Source of the DNA: Linnemannia schmuckeri
Lineage: Eukaryota; Mortierellomycota; Mortierellomycetes; Mortierellales; Mortierellaceae
DNA: 64,000 nt
Assembly (NCBI GenBank): GCA_029449235.1
Contig: JANATG010000004.1
Span: 992,001-1,056,000 of the forward strand
Reading direction: 5' to 3'
Shown: positions 1 to 11,553 of the stretch, one piece after another
Position numbering within the stretch: the first letter of the stretch is position 1
Layout of the letters: the number at the start of each line of letters is the position of its first letter
Notes under the pieces: model-generated
What the model saw: the letters and a program-made list of their open reading frames with translations, nothing else
The model's database searches: none
Told to the model about the DNA's origin: nothing
Program-made: the position numbers and the translations under genes

Positions 1-135
1 TTTGTCGTCTCCGCTCCAGTCTCGACAGTGACCACTGCGTCAGTCTCAACAGTGTCCACCCCTGATGACACTCCTGTCAAACCTTCGTCTACAGTCTCTG
101 TCCCCGTTGTCACATCCCTTGCACCTTCCACCTAA
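1..135 (+). CDS. 3' end of a Ser/Thr/Val-rich protein (partial)
   Basis: An open frame enters the window at base 1 and stops at TAA 133-135, giving the last 44 residues of a gene that starts upstream. The residues are mostly Ser, Thr, Val and Pro in a repetitive pattern (STVTTASVSTVSTP). That composition is common in the stalk regions of secreted or wall-anchored fungal proteins, but no domain is visible. An AATAAA lies eight bases after the stop, which supports a real gene end. No GPI-type hydrophobic tail is seen. The function cannot be told from this fragment. Confidence 0.6.
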   Translation, partial: FVVSAPVSTVTTASVSTVSTPDDTPVKPSSTVSVPVVTSLAPST

Positions 136-142
136 TGAACAT

Positions 143-148
143 AATAAA
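143..148 (+). terminator. Poly(A) signal AATAAA after the partial gene
   Basis: Canonical AATAAA seven bases beyond the TAA of the 1-135 frame. Confidence 0.5.
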
Positions 149-1521
149 ACCGTCTTGTCTATCTTCGCACATGGTTTCACTTGCTATTTTTACGCTTGTA
201 GAAATGCATGCATCCGGGAAGGAGAGAGAGTTTGTTTTCTAAAGGTATCTTTCATAGGTTTCTTTGCTTACAGTAGTACACCTACGCCCAGATGTTGGCT
301 GTAGATTAACTCATCCTCCGATCGATCTCGAGAAGCGAAAAGTGAGAAAGAAGAAGGTGAGGCAAAAGAACAAAAGGAAAGAGCAAGGAGAAGGAAGAGG
401 AAGCCGTTGAGCCAAGCAAACAAAGACAGACCTTACCTTATGGTGGAATGGTGGAATGAGACACAAATTTCTCAGCAATTCAAAAGACGACGCTCATGGG
501 AGTGGGGCCATCTCGAGACTGGATTGGCTGCTTGGTGTGCCAGTGCGTGCGAGCTGTAAGGGTAAAGGGAAGACAAAAACAACAACAAAGGGAGCACTTT
601 TCTGGGTGGACGAATACTGCATGCAGGACTAGAAAAAAGAAGTGAGCCCTGACCCTTTGTCGTAATCAAACTCAACCTTTGGCCTGAGAAATAAGCATGT
701 GGATGGAACGGAGCTCTGTCTGTGGGTCAGTTCCAGAGAGGGAATGGGAGTCGTTCCCTTGGCCATCCTCCCCTTCTTTCTTATTTATCCATTTTAGAAG
801 AAACAAAGAACACCGATCATTCCTGTTCCTAAATTTGATGATTCCAAATCATGCACAAGAGAAGGAGGAGAGCGAGGAGTGTTGTTCCATTCTGTCTGTA
901 TCTCAACGGTTGGCTGAGAACGACAACGCAAAGTGAAAAAGAGCAGATCTCCGTCCAGCCAATCTTGTTGCATGGTGCATTCCTTGTGCATCCCTACTTC
1001 AGCCGGTGGTCGCACTGAGGTCCAATCGTCCGTTGTCTATTTCTCTGTTGCATCGTCTCCATTGGATGAATGGGAATGGGTGTTGCTTCTGGTTGTTGTG
1101 GTGCATTACTCTCAAGTACGTCAGACAGGCCGGCATGTTGATATTCTCCAAATGAGTTTTCGACAGTGAGTTCATTCCCCCCACAAGCACAGAGAAGGTG
1201 AAGTAAGGAACGAAAGTGAAAGGGGGAGGGATGGAGCTAAGAACATTTTTTTTTTTCGATCGAAATCCCAAAAGATAAATTGAAGTGCTCAGAAAGCACC
1301 GAAAGGGTGTCCACGTTCTGCGAACAATGGCGCGCCCTTTTACTTTTTAGTGCGGACTGTGGCCGTCTTTCTCTTGTGAGAGCACTTCACTCTTTTCTTT
1401 TCTGTGAATGAATGAATGTACTTTTCTCCTCGTGGACAGGGCATGGAACCATGGAAAGAGTGGCATCTCGAGAATCTGGGCCCACTTGTCTTAGCATCTT
1501 TTTCGACCAAACAGCCGCATG
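149..1521. other. Intergenic region, no gene seen
   Basis: Only short overlapping open frames without splice continuity, domain or codon signal are present. The right part is the promoter of the 2H phosphoesterase gene. Confidence 0.6.
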
Positions 1522-1528
1522 TATAAAA
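1522..1528 (+). promoter_or_regulatory. TATA box of the secreted 2H phosphoesterase gene
   Basis: TATAAAA lies 91 bases before the ATG at 1619. It is followed by a CT-rich stretch (1535-1600), as expected of a strong, TATA-driven fungal promoter with a short pyrimidine leader. Confidence 0.65.
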
Positions 1529-1618
1529 AGGGACTCTTCTCCTCTTCTTTTTCCGTTTCCCTTTTTCCCTTGATTCATTCCTTATCCCCCCTCCTACACC
1601 ACACTCTACCCTTCCACC

Positions 1619-2399
1619 ATGCGCATCGCCACCACCCTCTTCGCCACCTTGGGCTTGGTTGCCTCGACCGTCATTGCTGCCCCCGACAATAAGCACGGCA
1701 ACAAGAACAACGGACCCCTTGTCATCAACAAGAAGGTCCTCAAGACCTCCTCCGTCCCCTTCATCCCCCACACCGTAAGATCTCTTCCTATTTTTGTTAT
1801 TTTTTACAGCCGCTGCAGGAACTACTTGTAAACAAAGCAACTAACATTCTCTTCCTCAATTCCAATATGGATGACAATAGGGAACTGGTTTGTTCACGAA
1901 CTGGGTCGGATTGAACGTCGACTTTAAGTACATCCAACCCGTCTTCCAAAAGGTCAACTCGACCCTCTCCCTCGGTAACGGCACCCTGATCTCCCGTGGC
2001 GAATCCCATATCACCGTCATCCTCCCCCCCGAGTACGACAACATCCTCTCCAAGGTCGGCGTGACCATGCAAGAGCTCAACGCCCTGGCCACCAAGAACA
2101 ACCGTCTCCAGCGTGCTCATTTCGATATCGAGTGCTTGGGACGTGTCCAGGCCATCACTCAGCCCAACAACGTCTTCCAGCAGTCGGTTCAGTTGATTGT
2201 CAAGAATTACAAGGATATCTTGGCTTACCGTACGGATGTTTTTAAGCTGTTCGTGAAGAAGGGTGGTAACCCTGCTTTGTTTGCTGCTGAGAACTACCAG
2301 CCCCATATTACCTTGGGCTTCAAGAACAGGGATTTGTTTGTGGAGGATGGTGTCTTCAAGGGCAAGAATGCCTGCTTCCACAAGGTCCAGCTCAAGTAA
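1619..2399 (+). CDS. Secreted 2H phosphoesterase (2H-SAK type)
   Basis: Two exons, 1619-1774 and 1881-2399, encode 224 residues. The 106-base intron has a GTAAGA donor, a CTAAC branch site and a TAG acceptor. Residues 1-21 are a signal peptide (MRIATTLFATLGLVASTVIA) followed by a Lys/Asn-rich linker. Two H-x-T motifs, H95-I-T and H194-I-T in the strand context QPHITLGF, are the catalytic signature of the 2H phosphoesterase superfamily (cyclic phosphodiesterases, RNA ligase-like enzymes). Their spacing of 99 residues fits one domain. The fungal 2H 'Swiss Army Knife' subgroup is the closest match I recall. Members hydrolyse 2',3'-cyclic or related phosphodiesters; the substrate here is unknown. 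Secretion, a TATA promoter and small size suggest an extracellular RNA or nucleotide enzyme. It converges on the Spc24 gene. Confidence 0.8.
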
Positions 2400-2523
2400 A
2401 ACTTTTTTTTTTCTTTCGATGAGCGAAAAGGAAATAAGAGTTGAACTTTCTTAACCCTCTCACTCCCTAAGCATAGATATTCAAACCATCCCTTGTTTTT
2501 GCATACCCCTCTCCTCTTAACGT

Positions 2524-2529
2524 AATAAA
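2524..2529 (+). terminator. Poly(A) signal of the 2H phosphoesterase gene
   Basis: AATAAA 125 bases after the stop codon at 2399, in the spacer before the convergent Spc24 gene. Confidence 0.45.
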
Positions 2530-2838
2530 AACATACAAAAAGAACAAAACAAATATGCCTCAAAACAGCAAAGAATGAATTCACAAGAAAAAAGCTCCAT
2601 CACTCAACACATCCAATTACCATTCCATTGCAATCACCTCACTGCTCTCCTGAAAAAAAAAGCGATTTCGCAAGGTGCTTGCAAGTGTGTGCCCGGTATG
2701 TATTTCTTCCAGGTTGTAAATAAAAGCAGAAGGCCAAGAAAGAGGTATATATATGCCGAGAATGTAAATATGATGATAGTATGTGTCAAGGCAAAGGATA
2801 AAGTCCTGATATGCTGTTCAAGTCCCTGCTGACTTCTT

Positions 2839-4016
2839 TTATGAGGCAAACTCCCAAATGAGGTTTGTCTGAAAGTATGGCGAGAGCTGGTCATCAAACT
2901 TGACAAGGTGAACCTCGTTCTTTGAACTCGATCCTGTTTATCCCGTTCCCATTTTTTTGTTTCAATCAAGAGAGGTACATAGATGAGGGTCAGAATGTGA
3001 ACTTGGCAAGGTCTTTTGCATATAATAGCAGCAGAGATTTTGATTGAAATAAAATCAAGAACTTACGGATGCGTGCTTTTGAGTAGAGACCGAGCTCATT
3101 TTCCAGCATCTCAATACCCAGTCCTCTATACAGCTGAAGCCGCAGCCTAGATGATACATAGGAAATAGATTTGAGAAAAACAATTAGCATTCATTCATTG
3201 CCTGTGCATGTCTTTTCCTAGAATAGACAATTGATACAAAAGTATCATTAAACTTACACAGCCATGGCATGGGCGGTATCGTCGAGGATGTCTTCTTCGT
3301 CATTCAACATGATTTCCTCCTTATCCATGCCCCCATTCCGTCCTCCACGTCCTCTTACTGTAGCGCCATTCGTTCCAGTATCACCGTTCTGACGGCCTTG
3401 TGCTCCTGCATCCCCATCGCCTTCTCCTGATGACCCATTGCTCTTAGACGCTCCTGCTGTTGCTGAGGTCCCTGAAGAACCATTAGAGGCACCACCGCCA
3501 CCATCTGAAGCGCTTGTGTAGGAGGAGTCGAGTTCCAGACTCTGCATCCTCAGCTGATGAATCTCGGCCTCTAGCGAGGTGATGTCCTGGTCCATGTCCT
3601 GAATAGCCTTGGCGATCGAAAACTTTTGCTGGTCCATCTCCATCATCCGGTCGTCATGTCGTAGACTGTCAGGATCCACATGCTGCCTCGACCCCTTTGA
3701 CCGCGAAAGTTGAAGATTCCTCGACATCTCTATATCACCATGCCGAAATCAACATGAAGAAATAAGTAACACAAACGTATTGCAAGACTTTGACAAGGGA
3801 GAAAAGAAAACACGCTTATAGTAATAAGCAGCAGAACATGAGTTCCATACTTTGAAGCAGTGTCCGGGCGTCGTGCATCATCTCGTTGCGGTTATTTTCT
3901 GCTTCACGCATATCATGGGTTGTCTTTTGAATGTTTTGGAGGTCGGTTCCGGATCTCTGGAACTGCGAGGCGACCTCTTGTATGAGTGTTACGATATTGT
4001 CGTCTGCGGCGGCCAT
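2839..4016 (-). CDS. SPC24: Kinetochore protein Spc24 (Ndc80 complex)
   Basis: Four exons on the minus strand: 4016-3851, 3729-3258, 3146-3067 and 2933-2839. They join in frame to 270 residues and all donors and acceptors are GT-AG. The N-terminal half is helical (residues 1-115, Asp/Glu/Gln-rich). The C-terminal part has the Spc24 globular signature: LRLQLYRGLGIEMLENELG, then YSKARIR, then an end like NEVHLVKFDDQLSPYF (family pattern: LYRxLGI, then a basic turn, then VHVVxIDxxFSxFF). Spc24 pairs with Spc25 at the inner end of the Ndc80 complex and docks it on the kinetochore. Family members are near 200 residues. This one is longer because exon 2 carries a low-complexity Gly/Ser/Ala insert of about 75 residues before the globular domain. 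The start at 4016 was chosen because it begins the coiled coil; the longer open frame upstream looks like leader. Confidence 0.88.
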
Positions 4017-4620
4017 TTTTGCCAAGTGTGAGGTGCTGAAGGAGCTGGTTGCGCTTGGTTGGGTATAATATAGATACTTGTCGTAGTTGCTGTATTCGTT
4101 GGCGCGTGCTGAATCTGCGAGTCGTGACGGAGATGTAGTTGTTTTAGTTGATGTAAGTTTAAGGTATGGTACGATGCTGGCGCGTGAATGAGTGAGCAAG
4201 TCCTTTCTATAATGTTGTATGTCTTGTTACTGCAAGCAACCGTGAGAAGTGAGTGCGATCGGCGAGTCGTTGTTGTTGTGGGCGCGAGTGTGATGTCCTG
4301 CTTTCCTGTGCGGCTTTTGTTGAAGTAGAAGAAAGAAAGGGGAGCGGCAGTTGCCTTTTTTAATACAGAGAAATGAAATCCCAAAAAATGATCCTAAGCC
4401 ACAGGCACGTTGTTTCCCTTCCCTGGACTTTCTTCGCTTTAGTCCGAAAGTTGTGCTCCTCGGTCATGCTCAACCCTTCTTTGTCGCTTTGTCACCTCTT
4501 TCCGGAATCGCCTTTTCTTTGTTTGCCACCAACATCCGACCCCCAGAAGGAGCAGCACGAACTATTTATTAAGGACTCGAAACTGACAGAGGACACTGTC
4601 GATACACCCAGGATCGCCTC
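4017..4620. promoter_or_regulatory. Divergent promoter region between SPC24 and the PPR gene
   Basis: About 600 bases separate two opposite start codons. No coding signal, TATA box or clear repeat is seen on either side. Confidence 0.5.
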
Positions 4621-7595
4621 ATGAGATACCTACCCGTCAGGCGAATCCTGCCCGCCCAACCCCTCTCTCTGGCACACCATCACCACCACCACCCACCTTC
4701 GTCCATTCGGATCACTTCTCGCTCAAGACCCATCACCGTCGTCTTAAAAGACAACCCGTGGCAACTGTGCTTCCAGAGGGCATATTCGCGCACAGTCCTC
4801 TCCAGGGACCAACTGAGGCGACCTGCCAAGTCGTGTCCAAGGCAGCACACTTCTTCAAGTTCGTCCACCACTACCACCGCCAGTTTACTCTCCCGGAAAC
4901 ATCAACGGCCTTATACCAGTGCCGCAACTGCAGCACAACCCATACCCAGGGAAACACACGGATCCATCACCACCGCCAGCCATGCTACAAAACCAATTGG
5001 AGGCCCAACTTCAAAACGGGAGAGCAGATCGACACAGGACCTGATGACCCACCTCGGCCAGTCCCTAAAGGATCGCAATCTATCTTCAGCTCTGGATATT
5101 TACCTCGTAGTACGACGGCGGACACTACCCGCAGATCAAGTCGAGTCTCTGTTTCATTTCCAACGTCAACTCGTTCAACTCTTTCACTTTACCACCCTCC
5201 AAAAGTCTGCATCGGATCGCGCTGGAGCCGGACAGTTTTCAAAGCAACTTTTACAACTGGATCAGCGGCGAGATCGGGTTTTGAGACACATATCTGAGAG
5301 GATTCTGGTGGGGGGTGATCATGCAGAGGCCTTGACGGAACTTGTGGATGCGATTGGGAAGAGTCGAGCTATGGTTCAACATTCGTATGTCACCAACTCA
5401 GCCAACAAATTGCAGGATTGGCGGGAGGCTTTGAGGGTGTTGGAGGAATGGTCGGCGACAGAGAAGCCATGGAATTGGAAGAAGAACGCGTTGGAAAGCG
5501 TTGTGACCAAGGAGTCGGGACCATCAACAACGACAGCTACATGGAGGAACGCGGTTTTAGAACGAGAGCTGGGGAATTGGCTCGTTAAACTGATGAGCAA
5601 GTTGGTGTACAGCCACACCTACTTGGTCCGATCCATGCTCGATACGATACCAAAGCAGTTTGGGATAAAGACTACCGTCGACATGCATCTCGTAAGTCAT
5701 CTATTCTCGCCTTCAATACGCATCAATGTGATGCTGCTATTTCTCGATTCAAGTAGTTAACTTACATACACATTATACTGAATGCGATAATGTTGTAGGT
5801 GTTGTTGAATTATTATGCGATGTTTGGACGCGATGGCTACCGGGATACACTTTCAATCGTCTCTAGCATGGACAACAAAGGCATCTCTTGGAAACACGAG
5901 ACTGCCGTTTACGATTACCTCCTCTATTCACTCAGTCACATGTCTGGCAATGAAGCCCAAGCTGACAAGATTATCGACCAAATGCTCACCAACGACCTTG
6001 TTCCTCGGGAAGAGACGATGAAGGCCGCGATCCTATGTGCGGCGCGATCAGGGGATCTGGAGGCTTGCTCACGATACATCAGCAGGATGCATGAGGAGTG
6101 GAACCTGGACATTGGCGAGCGCATGAAGGCGATCCTGTTGTACGCGTGTGCCAAGCGAGGCGATTTTGACAGTGCGATCGAAATTCTGGGTCAGCTCAGC
6201 GTTGCAGGGACATTAGTTCGATCAAAGGTCAAGAAACGCACCGGCGATAATGCTCTTACAACGCCGGTGACAACCAACGCGCAGCTGGAGGAAATACTGT
6301 CGAATCAGGATATTATCAACAATACGAACGTGCTGCTCGCCCTCATCAACCAAACCCACAACAAACGCGGCAATAAGAAGCAAATGACGCAGGATTTCAT
6401 CAAAGAGGAGGTGTCCAAAGTCCTGGAACTGTTCACCGTCATCACCAGAAACCCCCAACAGATCGATACGCAGCTCTACACGATCATGATGCAGTACCTC
6501 TCGACCCTGCCTTCGCCCCTCCCGGGAATGACCTACCTTTACAAAGAGATGCAGGGGACCAAGAGTGCCAAGCCCAATCACGTCACTTACAAGATCATGC
6601 TCGAGGCGTGTGCTGAACAGATGGACATGGAGTACGGCAAGCAGCTGTGGGATGACATGGACGAGTCCAAGATTATCAAGGATTGTTATGTCCGCGCCAG
6701 CTTTGTGAAGGGCTGGGGTAAGATTGGTTACTTGAAGCAGGCCGAGTGGATCGCACGCGAAGGCTACTTGATTCAACAGGGTCTAGATAAGGATCGTCAC
6801 CAGCACCGTTTGGCGTTTGCGCTCAAAAATCGGAAGCGACGAGATCATGGACTACCTGAAATACAGGATCCGCCTCGACTTCCGCGACGCCAGCGATTGA
6901 ACGACGTGATCAGTCTGAATGTTGTCCATGAGTTGATGAGGGCGAACCGAGCACACAACAAACCGGACCGTGTCTACGAGATTTATCAGGAGATTGAGCA
7001 GGGCAAATGGGGCAGTCGGATGCACCCTAACCAGTTTACTCTTTCGATTGTCCTTCAAGCCTGTGGGACTGGAACGGCGACGAGCAAGTTGGTGGATCAG
7101 GGCATCAGTCTGGTGGAGCGCTACCTTGCGAGTCAGCAGCGACAGCTCCAGCAGTTCAAGGGCGAGGATGAGGATGATCAGGACGAGGACTCTGGCGGCA
7201 GTAGCAGTAGCAGGGCAGCTACGGATGCGGAGGAGACGATCTCGGGCAAGAACTCCTTGGCATCGCTCTCGAGTGTCAACTACCAGCTGTACTTTACCAT
7301 GTTGGGCCGACACCATCGTCAGCGCAAGATGGTGACTGTGTGGGATGAGATGATGCAGGTGATTGACCGTCCGCCTTCGCACGGAACAACCAACATGGTG
7401 ATGGAGGCTCTTGAGAACGTCCAATGGGGTGCAGCGCCTATCAAGCGCATCCAGAGGCAGTTGAGGGAGCGTTGGCCGCAGGTTGACTGGGATGGCGCGG
7501 GCAAAAAGAAGAGGCGTGTTGCAGAATCTGGGTCCGCTGAGGAGTTGGAGGAAGAGGACCGATCGGTCGGAGCCGGTGGGCGTTTCTGGAGGTGA
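4621..7595 (+). CDS. Mitochondrial-type pentatricopeptide repeat (PPR) protein
   Basis: Two exons, 4621-5691 and 5799-7595 (donor GTAAGT, acceptor TGTAG, phase 0), encode 955 residues. The first 120 residues are rich in Arg, Ser, His and Thr with few acids, consistent with a mitochondrial presequence. From about residue 365 on, helix-turn-helix repeats of about 35 residues appear, for example KAAILCAARSGDLEACSRYI, KAILLYACAKRGDFDSAIEI, and VTYKIMLEACAEQMDMEYGK with a following WDDM. This is the PPR pattern. PPR proteins bind organellar RNA and control its processing, stability or translation. The exact RNA target cannot be told. The C-terminal third has an acidic Asp/Glu/Ser linker (about residues 805-835) and ends with a basic segment (GKKKRR). 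It is divergently placed from SPC24. Confidence 0.8.
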
Positions 7596-7639
7596 GCATG
7601 GAGATTAACAGAGACGAGCTACTCTGCTGGAAGATGTCG

Positions 7640-7645
7640 AATAAA
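7640..7645 (+). terminator. Poly(A) signal of the PPR gene
   Basis: AATAAA 45 bases past the TGA at 7593-7595. Confidence 0.5.
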
Positions 7646-7884
7646 CGGCCAGAATTGTAAAATTAGAGTTGGAACAATGAATGAACGTGGACGGATGACA
7701 AGAAGGTTTTCTTTTATTGTTTGTTAGTCGATATACGAATAGTTGAACCTGGACGAGACTGCAATTGGAGGTGACCGTAACTAGCACAACGAGCGTATGG
7801 AAGAATCAAGGCTGTTGGGATGGTGAAGGCATAAAGGTGGATAGATTGGAATCTGAAATTGATCCATGGAGTGTCCGTTGAATT

Positions 7885-7890
7885 TATAAA
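7885..7890 (+). promoter_or_regulatory. Candidate TATA box of the first aspartic protease gene
   Basis: TATAAA 242 bases before the ATG at 8132 and just upstream of a pyrimidine tract. A leader of about 200 bases would be implied. Confidence 0.4.
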
Positions 7891-7947
7891 CCACACAAGG
7901 ATTCCCCTTTGTTTCTCTGTTTATCCTTCGTTCTTCTCTCCCCTCCT

Positions 7948-7968
7948 CCCCCCCCCCCCCCCCCCCCC
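7948..7968. repeat. Poly(C) run of 21 bases
   Basis: Uninterrupted C tract inside the CT-rich leader of the aspartic protease gene. Its exact length may be uncertain in any assembly. Confidence 0.8.
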
Positions 7969-8131
7969 TTCACATCGTTACCTCTAACCCTTACCCTACT
8001 TTTTTCTGGTTATCGCGTTATCTGGTCCTCTTTGGTACTTTTCCACAATCTCGGACAGACATACCTTCCCCACATCCTCCGTTCAACTCACAGACATACA
8101 CAACAACTACGACAACAATAACGTACACTTA

Positions 8132-9957
8132 ATGAAACTGTACCTTGGCATCTCGGCTGCCATCCTCTTGGCCGTGGCCCATGCCGTGGCTGTTTCAAAA
8201 CCTGATGAGACGCTCAAGTAACGTCAACACATGCTCCTACCTTTTGTTCAATTTCCATCAACAAACAATAGCCAGCGCACTCGTCTATCCAAATCGATCC
8301 TTTTTCACTGACTTCTTCTTCCCCTCCCTTTTTTTGTGTATCTTACTCTTTGGTAATGCAGGATCCCGATAGAGACGTTCAATGGACCGGTGCGACTGTC
8401 GACGGTGGGTCGGTGGGCTCACGCGTTACGGAAATATGGCCTCTCACAACGGCATTCCCATCATCATCATACAGAGAGCAGTAGTGGTGGGAAGGGACCG
8501 CAAGGACGACAGCGTGGGCGTGTTGCTGATGAGACCAACTTGGCACGGATACCTCTCGTCGACTATGACTTTGACCGCGAGGTATTATCGTTCTTTTTCT
8601 TGGTTAATTTTTCTTCACTGTACTACGATCGACAAAAATCGATATGCAAACTCAAACGCGCATTTTTTTCTTTTCACTTCATTCGTAGTACTACGGTACA
8701 GTTATGATTGGGACACCACCACAGGCGTTTAAAATCGACTTTGACACCGGCTCCTCTCAATTCATCATCTCTTCAAAAGACTGCATCGAATGTTCCGGCA
8801 CAACTCACTACGACTCCTCCGCCTCAAGCACCTTTCGCGCTAACGGCAAACCCTGGACAATCACCTACGGCGACCAATCTCACGCCTCAGGATATCTCGG
8901 CCACGACCAAATCCTCCTGGACAATATCCGTGTCAAGAACCAGCAGCTTGCTCTAGTTACCAGTGAAAGCACCGGGTTTGATGATACGATTGATGGGATT
9001 ATGGGATTGGCGTTTGGGAGTTTGTCGACGAGTATTGCTAGTACTAGGACGGTGTTTGAGAATATGATGGCGCAAGGTGTAGTGGAGAGAGGGATTTTCT
9101 CGTTTTACTTGGGTAAGGCGAGTCGTGGCGGTGGAGGCGAGGTGATGTTTGGGGGGATGGATTTGAGTAGGATTTTGGAGGGGGAGAATGTTGTTTGGAC
9201 GGAGGTGACGAAGGCCAAGTATTGGCAGATTGATGTTGAGGATGTGTTTGTCGACGGCAAGGCTATTTCTCTCGTCGGTAAAGGAGGGAAGAAGGGGAAG
9301 AAGGGGAAGAAGGGAGGAAGGAGAAAAATGGAGGCGATTATGGATACAGGAACAACACTCGTGATAGTCCCCGAGACCTTGGCAGACGCCATTCACCACA
9401 AGATCCCGGGAGCGCAAGAATTCGGCACCTCCTGGGCTCTCCCCTGCGACCTCGCCCCCACCTCTCCCCCCTCTTCTTCCCCGACCTCGTCCACCTCAAA
9501 AGTCGAACTCCAAATCTCCAACAAACGATTCGGGATTCCATTTGAAGACCTAGTCCGCGAAGAAACTGACACCCTCGGATTATGTTATTCGGGCATCCAA
9601 TCGAGTACGGCCGGGTTCATGATTATCGGAGACATGTTTATCAAGAACAATTATGTGATTTTTGATCAGGAAAAACGGAGAGTTGGGATTGCGCCGTTGA
9701 AGATTGAGCCAAGACCGACGTTAGTTGAGGCTGAGACGCAGGATCTGGGAGGTGGTGGTAAAGCGGGAGAGGGGGAGGAGGAGGAAGTGGTTCAGGCTGC
9801 AGATGTCGAGGGGGATGAGAAGGACGAGGAAGAGAATGAGGAGGTTGATGCTTCTTGGCATGATCAGCAGGGACAAACCGACGACCCGGAGCAGGAGGTA
9901 GAAGCTGAACAAACCGAAGCGGAGGAGGCCGAGGGAGAGGAGGAAGAGGAGGAATAA
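8132..9957 (+). CDS. Secreted A1 (pepsin-like) aspartic protease, acidic-tailed
   Basis: Three exons, 8132-8217, 8362-8581 and 8689-9957, encode 524 residues. Residues 1-20 form a signal peptide, followed by a propeptide to about residue 95 and the mature start YYGTVMIGTPPQ. The two catalytic aspartates are D121 in FDTGSS and D321 in MDTGTT. The flap region TYGDQS and a CxxC-containing loop after the first Asp are present. Two things are unusual. There is a lysine/glycine-rich insert (residues 299-316) just before the second catalytic strand. There is also a C-terminal extension of about 80 residues (446-524) that is almost wholly Glu/Asp-rich. Pepsin-family enzymes cleave proteins at acid pH in the secretory path, vacuole or outside. 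The tail has no hydrophobic end, so no GPI anchor is expected. It is a paralogue of the protease at 26502-27936 and shares both intron positions. Confidence 0.9.
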
Positions 9958-10062
9958 GAAGACACGACAGAGTAGTGAACCGAGCGAAGCCTATCCCCGT
10001 CATAAGTGCACTTCAAGAAACTCATACCAGTCTTTCATCATTTTGACACCACCTATATCCAT

Positions 10063-10068
10063 AATAAA
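10063..10068 (+). terminator. Poly(A) signal of the first aspartic protease gene
   Basis: AATAAA 106 bases after the TAA at 9955-9957. Confidence 0.5.
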
Positions 10069-11553
10069 ACTTGATTCATAAAACACGTCCTTACTCAATG
10101 GCGCATTATTTAGAAAGGATATTTGGTAAAGTTTCTTTTTCTATCCATATACCATTACTGTTCCAAGAGCTTTATCCGCTGTATTGAATATTTAAGGACC
10201 GTCATCTTCCACGATTTCTCATGATATCCACATGGACAGCTGTTTTTACTGGAACGTCGGAGAAAACCAATCAAATGCATGTTGTTAGGGCAGGAGCACT
10301 TGTCAACAAGGTGGGTGTGACCAGTGCTGATGTGAACTTGTAGGGCGCTAGTGCATGATACAGAAGAGGGGGAAAGAAGGAACCCTGTGTGCTTGAGGAA
10401 TAAGAGGGAAGAGAAAGAGTGGTGGAGTTAGTGCGAGAGGAGAGGGACAATGGGTAAAGAAAAAAGAAAAGAGAAAAAAGGGAGTGATAGTCTATTTATG
10501 CGAAAAGACAACAAAATCGCATCTGCTGCATGCAGATCCAGAAAGGAAGACAAGGGAAAAGTTGGTATTAGCCACAGTGATGCAATAGACTTGATCAAAG
10601 CGAACCAGCAAAGCAGGGAAGGTGCTCCTTTTATTACCCGTGCTTTCAGCCAGATGTAAATGATAATACAGGTGGTCGTCACATGTCGCTCTGAATCCTT
10701 CACGGTATTTCATTATGAGTGGGGTAGTCACAGCACCTGAAAATATTCAGAAAAATGTTGCTTGTTCGGCCTGCCTTCACCACTTCTGACCTCGAACAAA
10801 CCCCGTGGGACTCAATTGACATCTCTGCAGTATTTTGTTCACTGTTGCTTAAGTTCTCCCGCTCCCGCCGCATGGACTCGTTGCGGATGGAATAAGCGAA
10901 AAAAAGGAAGGAAAATAAGGTGCGATCTATAGATGCACAAATCGACAAAGAGCAGAACAAAGGCAAACAACGACAACCTCCAGGATGCCGCTTCTCTATT
11001 TGGAAGCACCGAGCTGTAGGAAGAATGCTTCAGACAAGTCCTTGATTAATTGCCCCACCGACCAACAAGAAAAAAATAGCAGTTTCCCTAGTATGGAAGG
11101 AAGGGTTGGTTGCTTTTCATCCTTGATTGCCCAATTGATTTTTTTTATCGTGTTGTAGGAGTTTTCTTGCGTTTAAAGTTATTGCTAATAGTTAAAAGTC
11201 GTAGAAAGTGCATATGTACCAAAGGAGTAGCAAGAAAGGCAAGGGTGTCCATCTTGATTCAATCAGCACTGTCTTTCCGTCTTGTAAACTCGGGTATGTG
11301 TCTGAATGTGTGTGCAGGCAGTATGCCACTCGCCATTTGATATTTAGCCCTATCCCTACTGCTCTTGTTTTTTTTTTCTTTTCCCCCTTCTCGCTTTTTC
11401 TTCTGCGTCTTGTGCCCTCTATTTAAACATGCAGCATCACTCTTTTTGCTCTCTTTCGTCTCTTTACCCACATCCAAACTACATCTACCCACTCCCTCTC
11501 TTGTCGCTCTCATTCACACCCCAACACAACGCATTCACCTCGAAAGCATCCCT
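10069..11553. other. Intergenic region, no gene seen
   Basis: About 1.5 kb with only short unconnected open frames on both strands. The last 200 bases are CT-rich and form the leader of the following gene. Confidence 0.6.

Noticed and set aside
4017..4199. Upstream in-frame extension of SPC24
   Set aside because: The extra residues are not helical and do not resemble the family N-terminus, so the start at 4016 was preferred.
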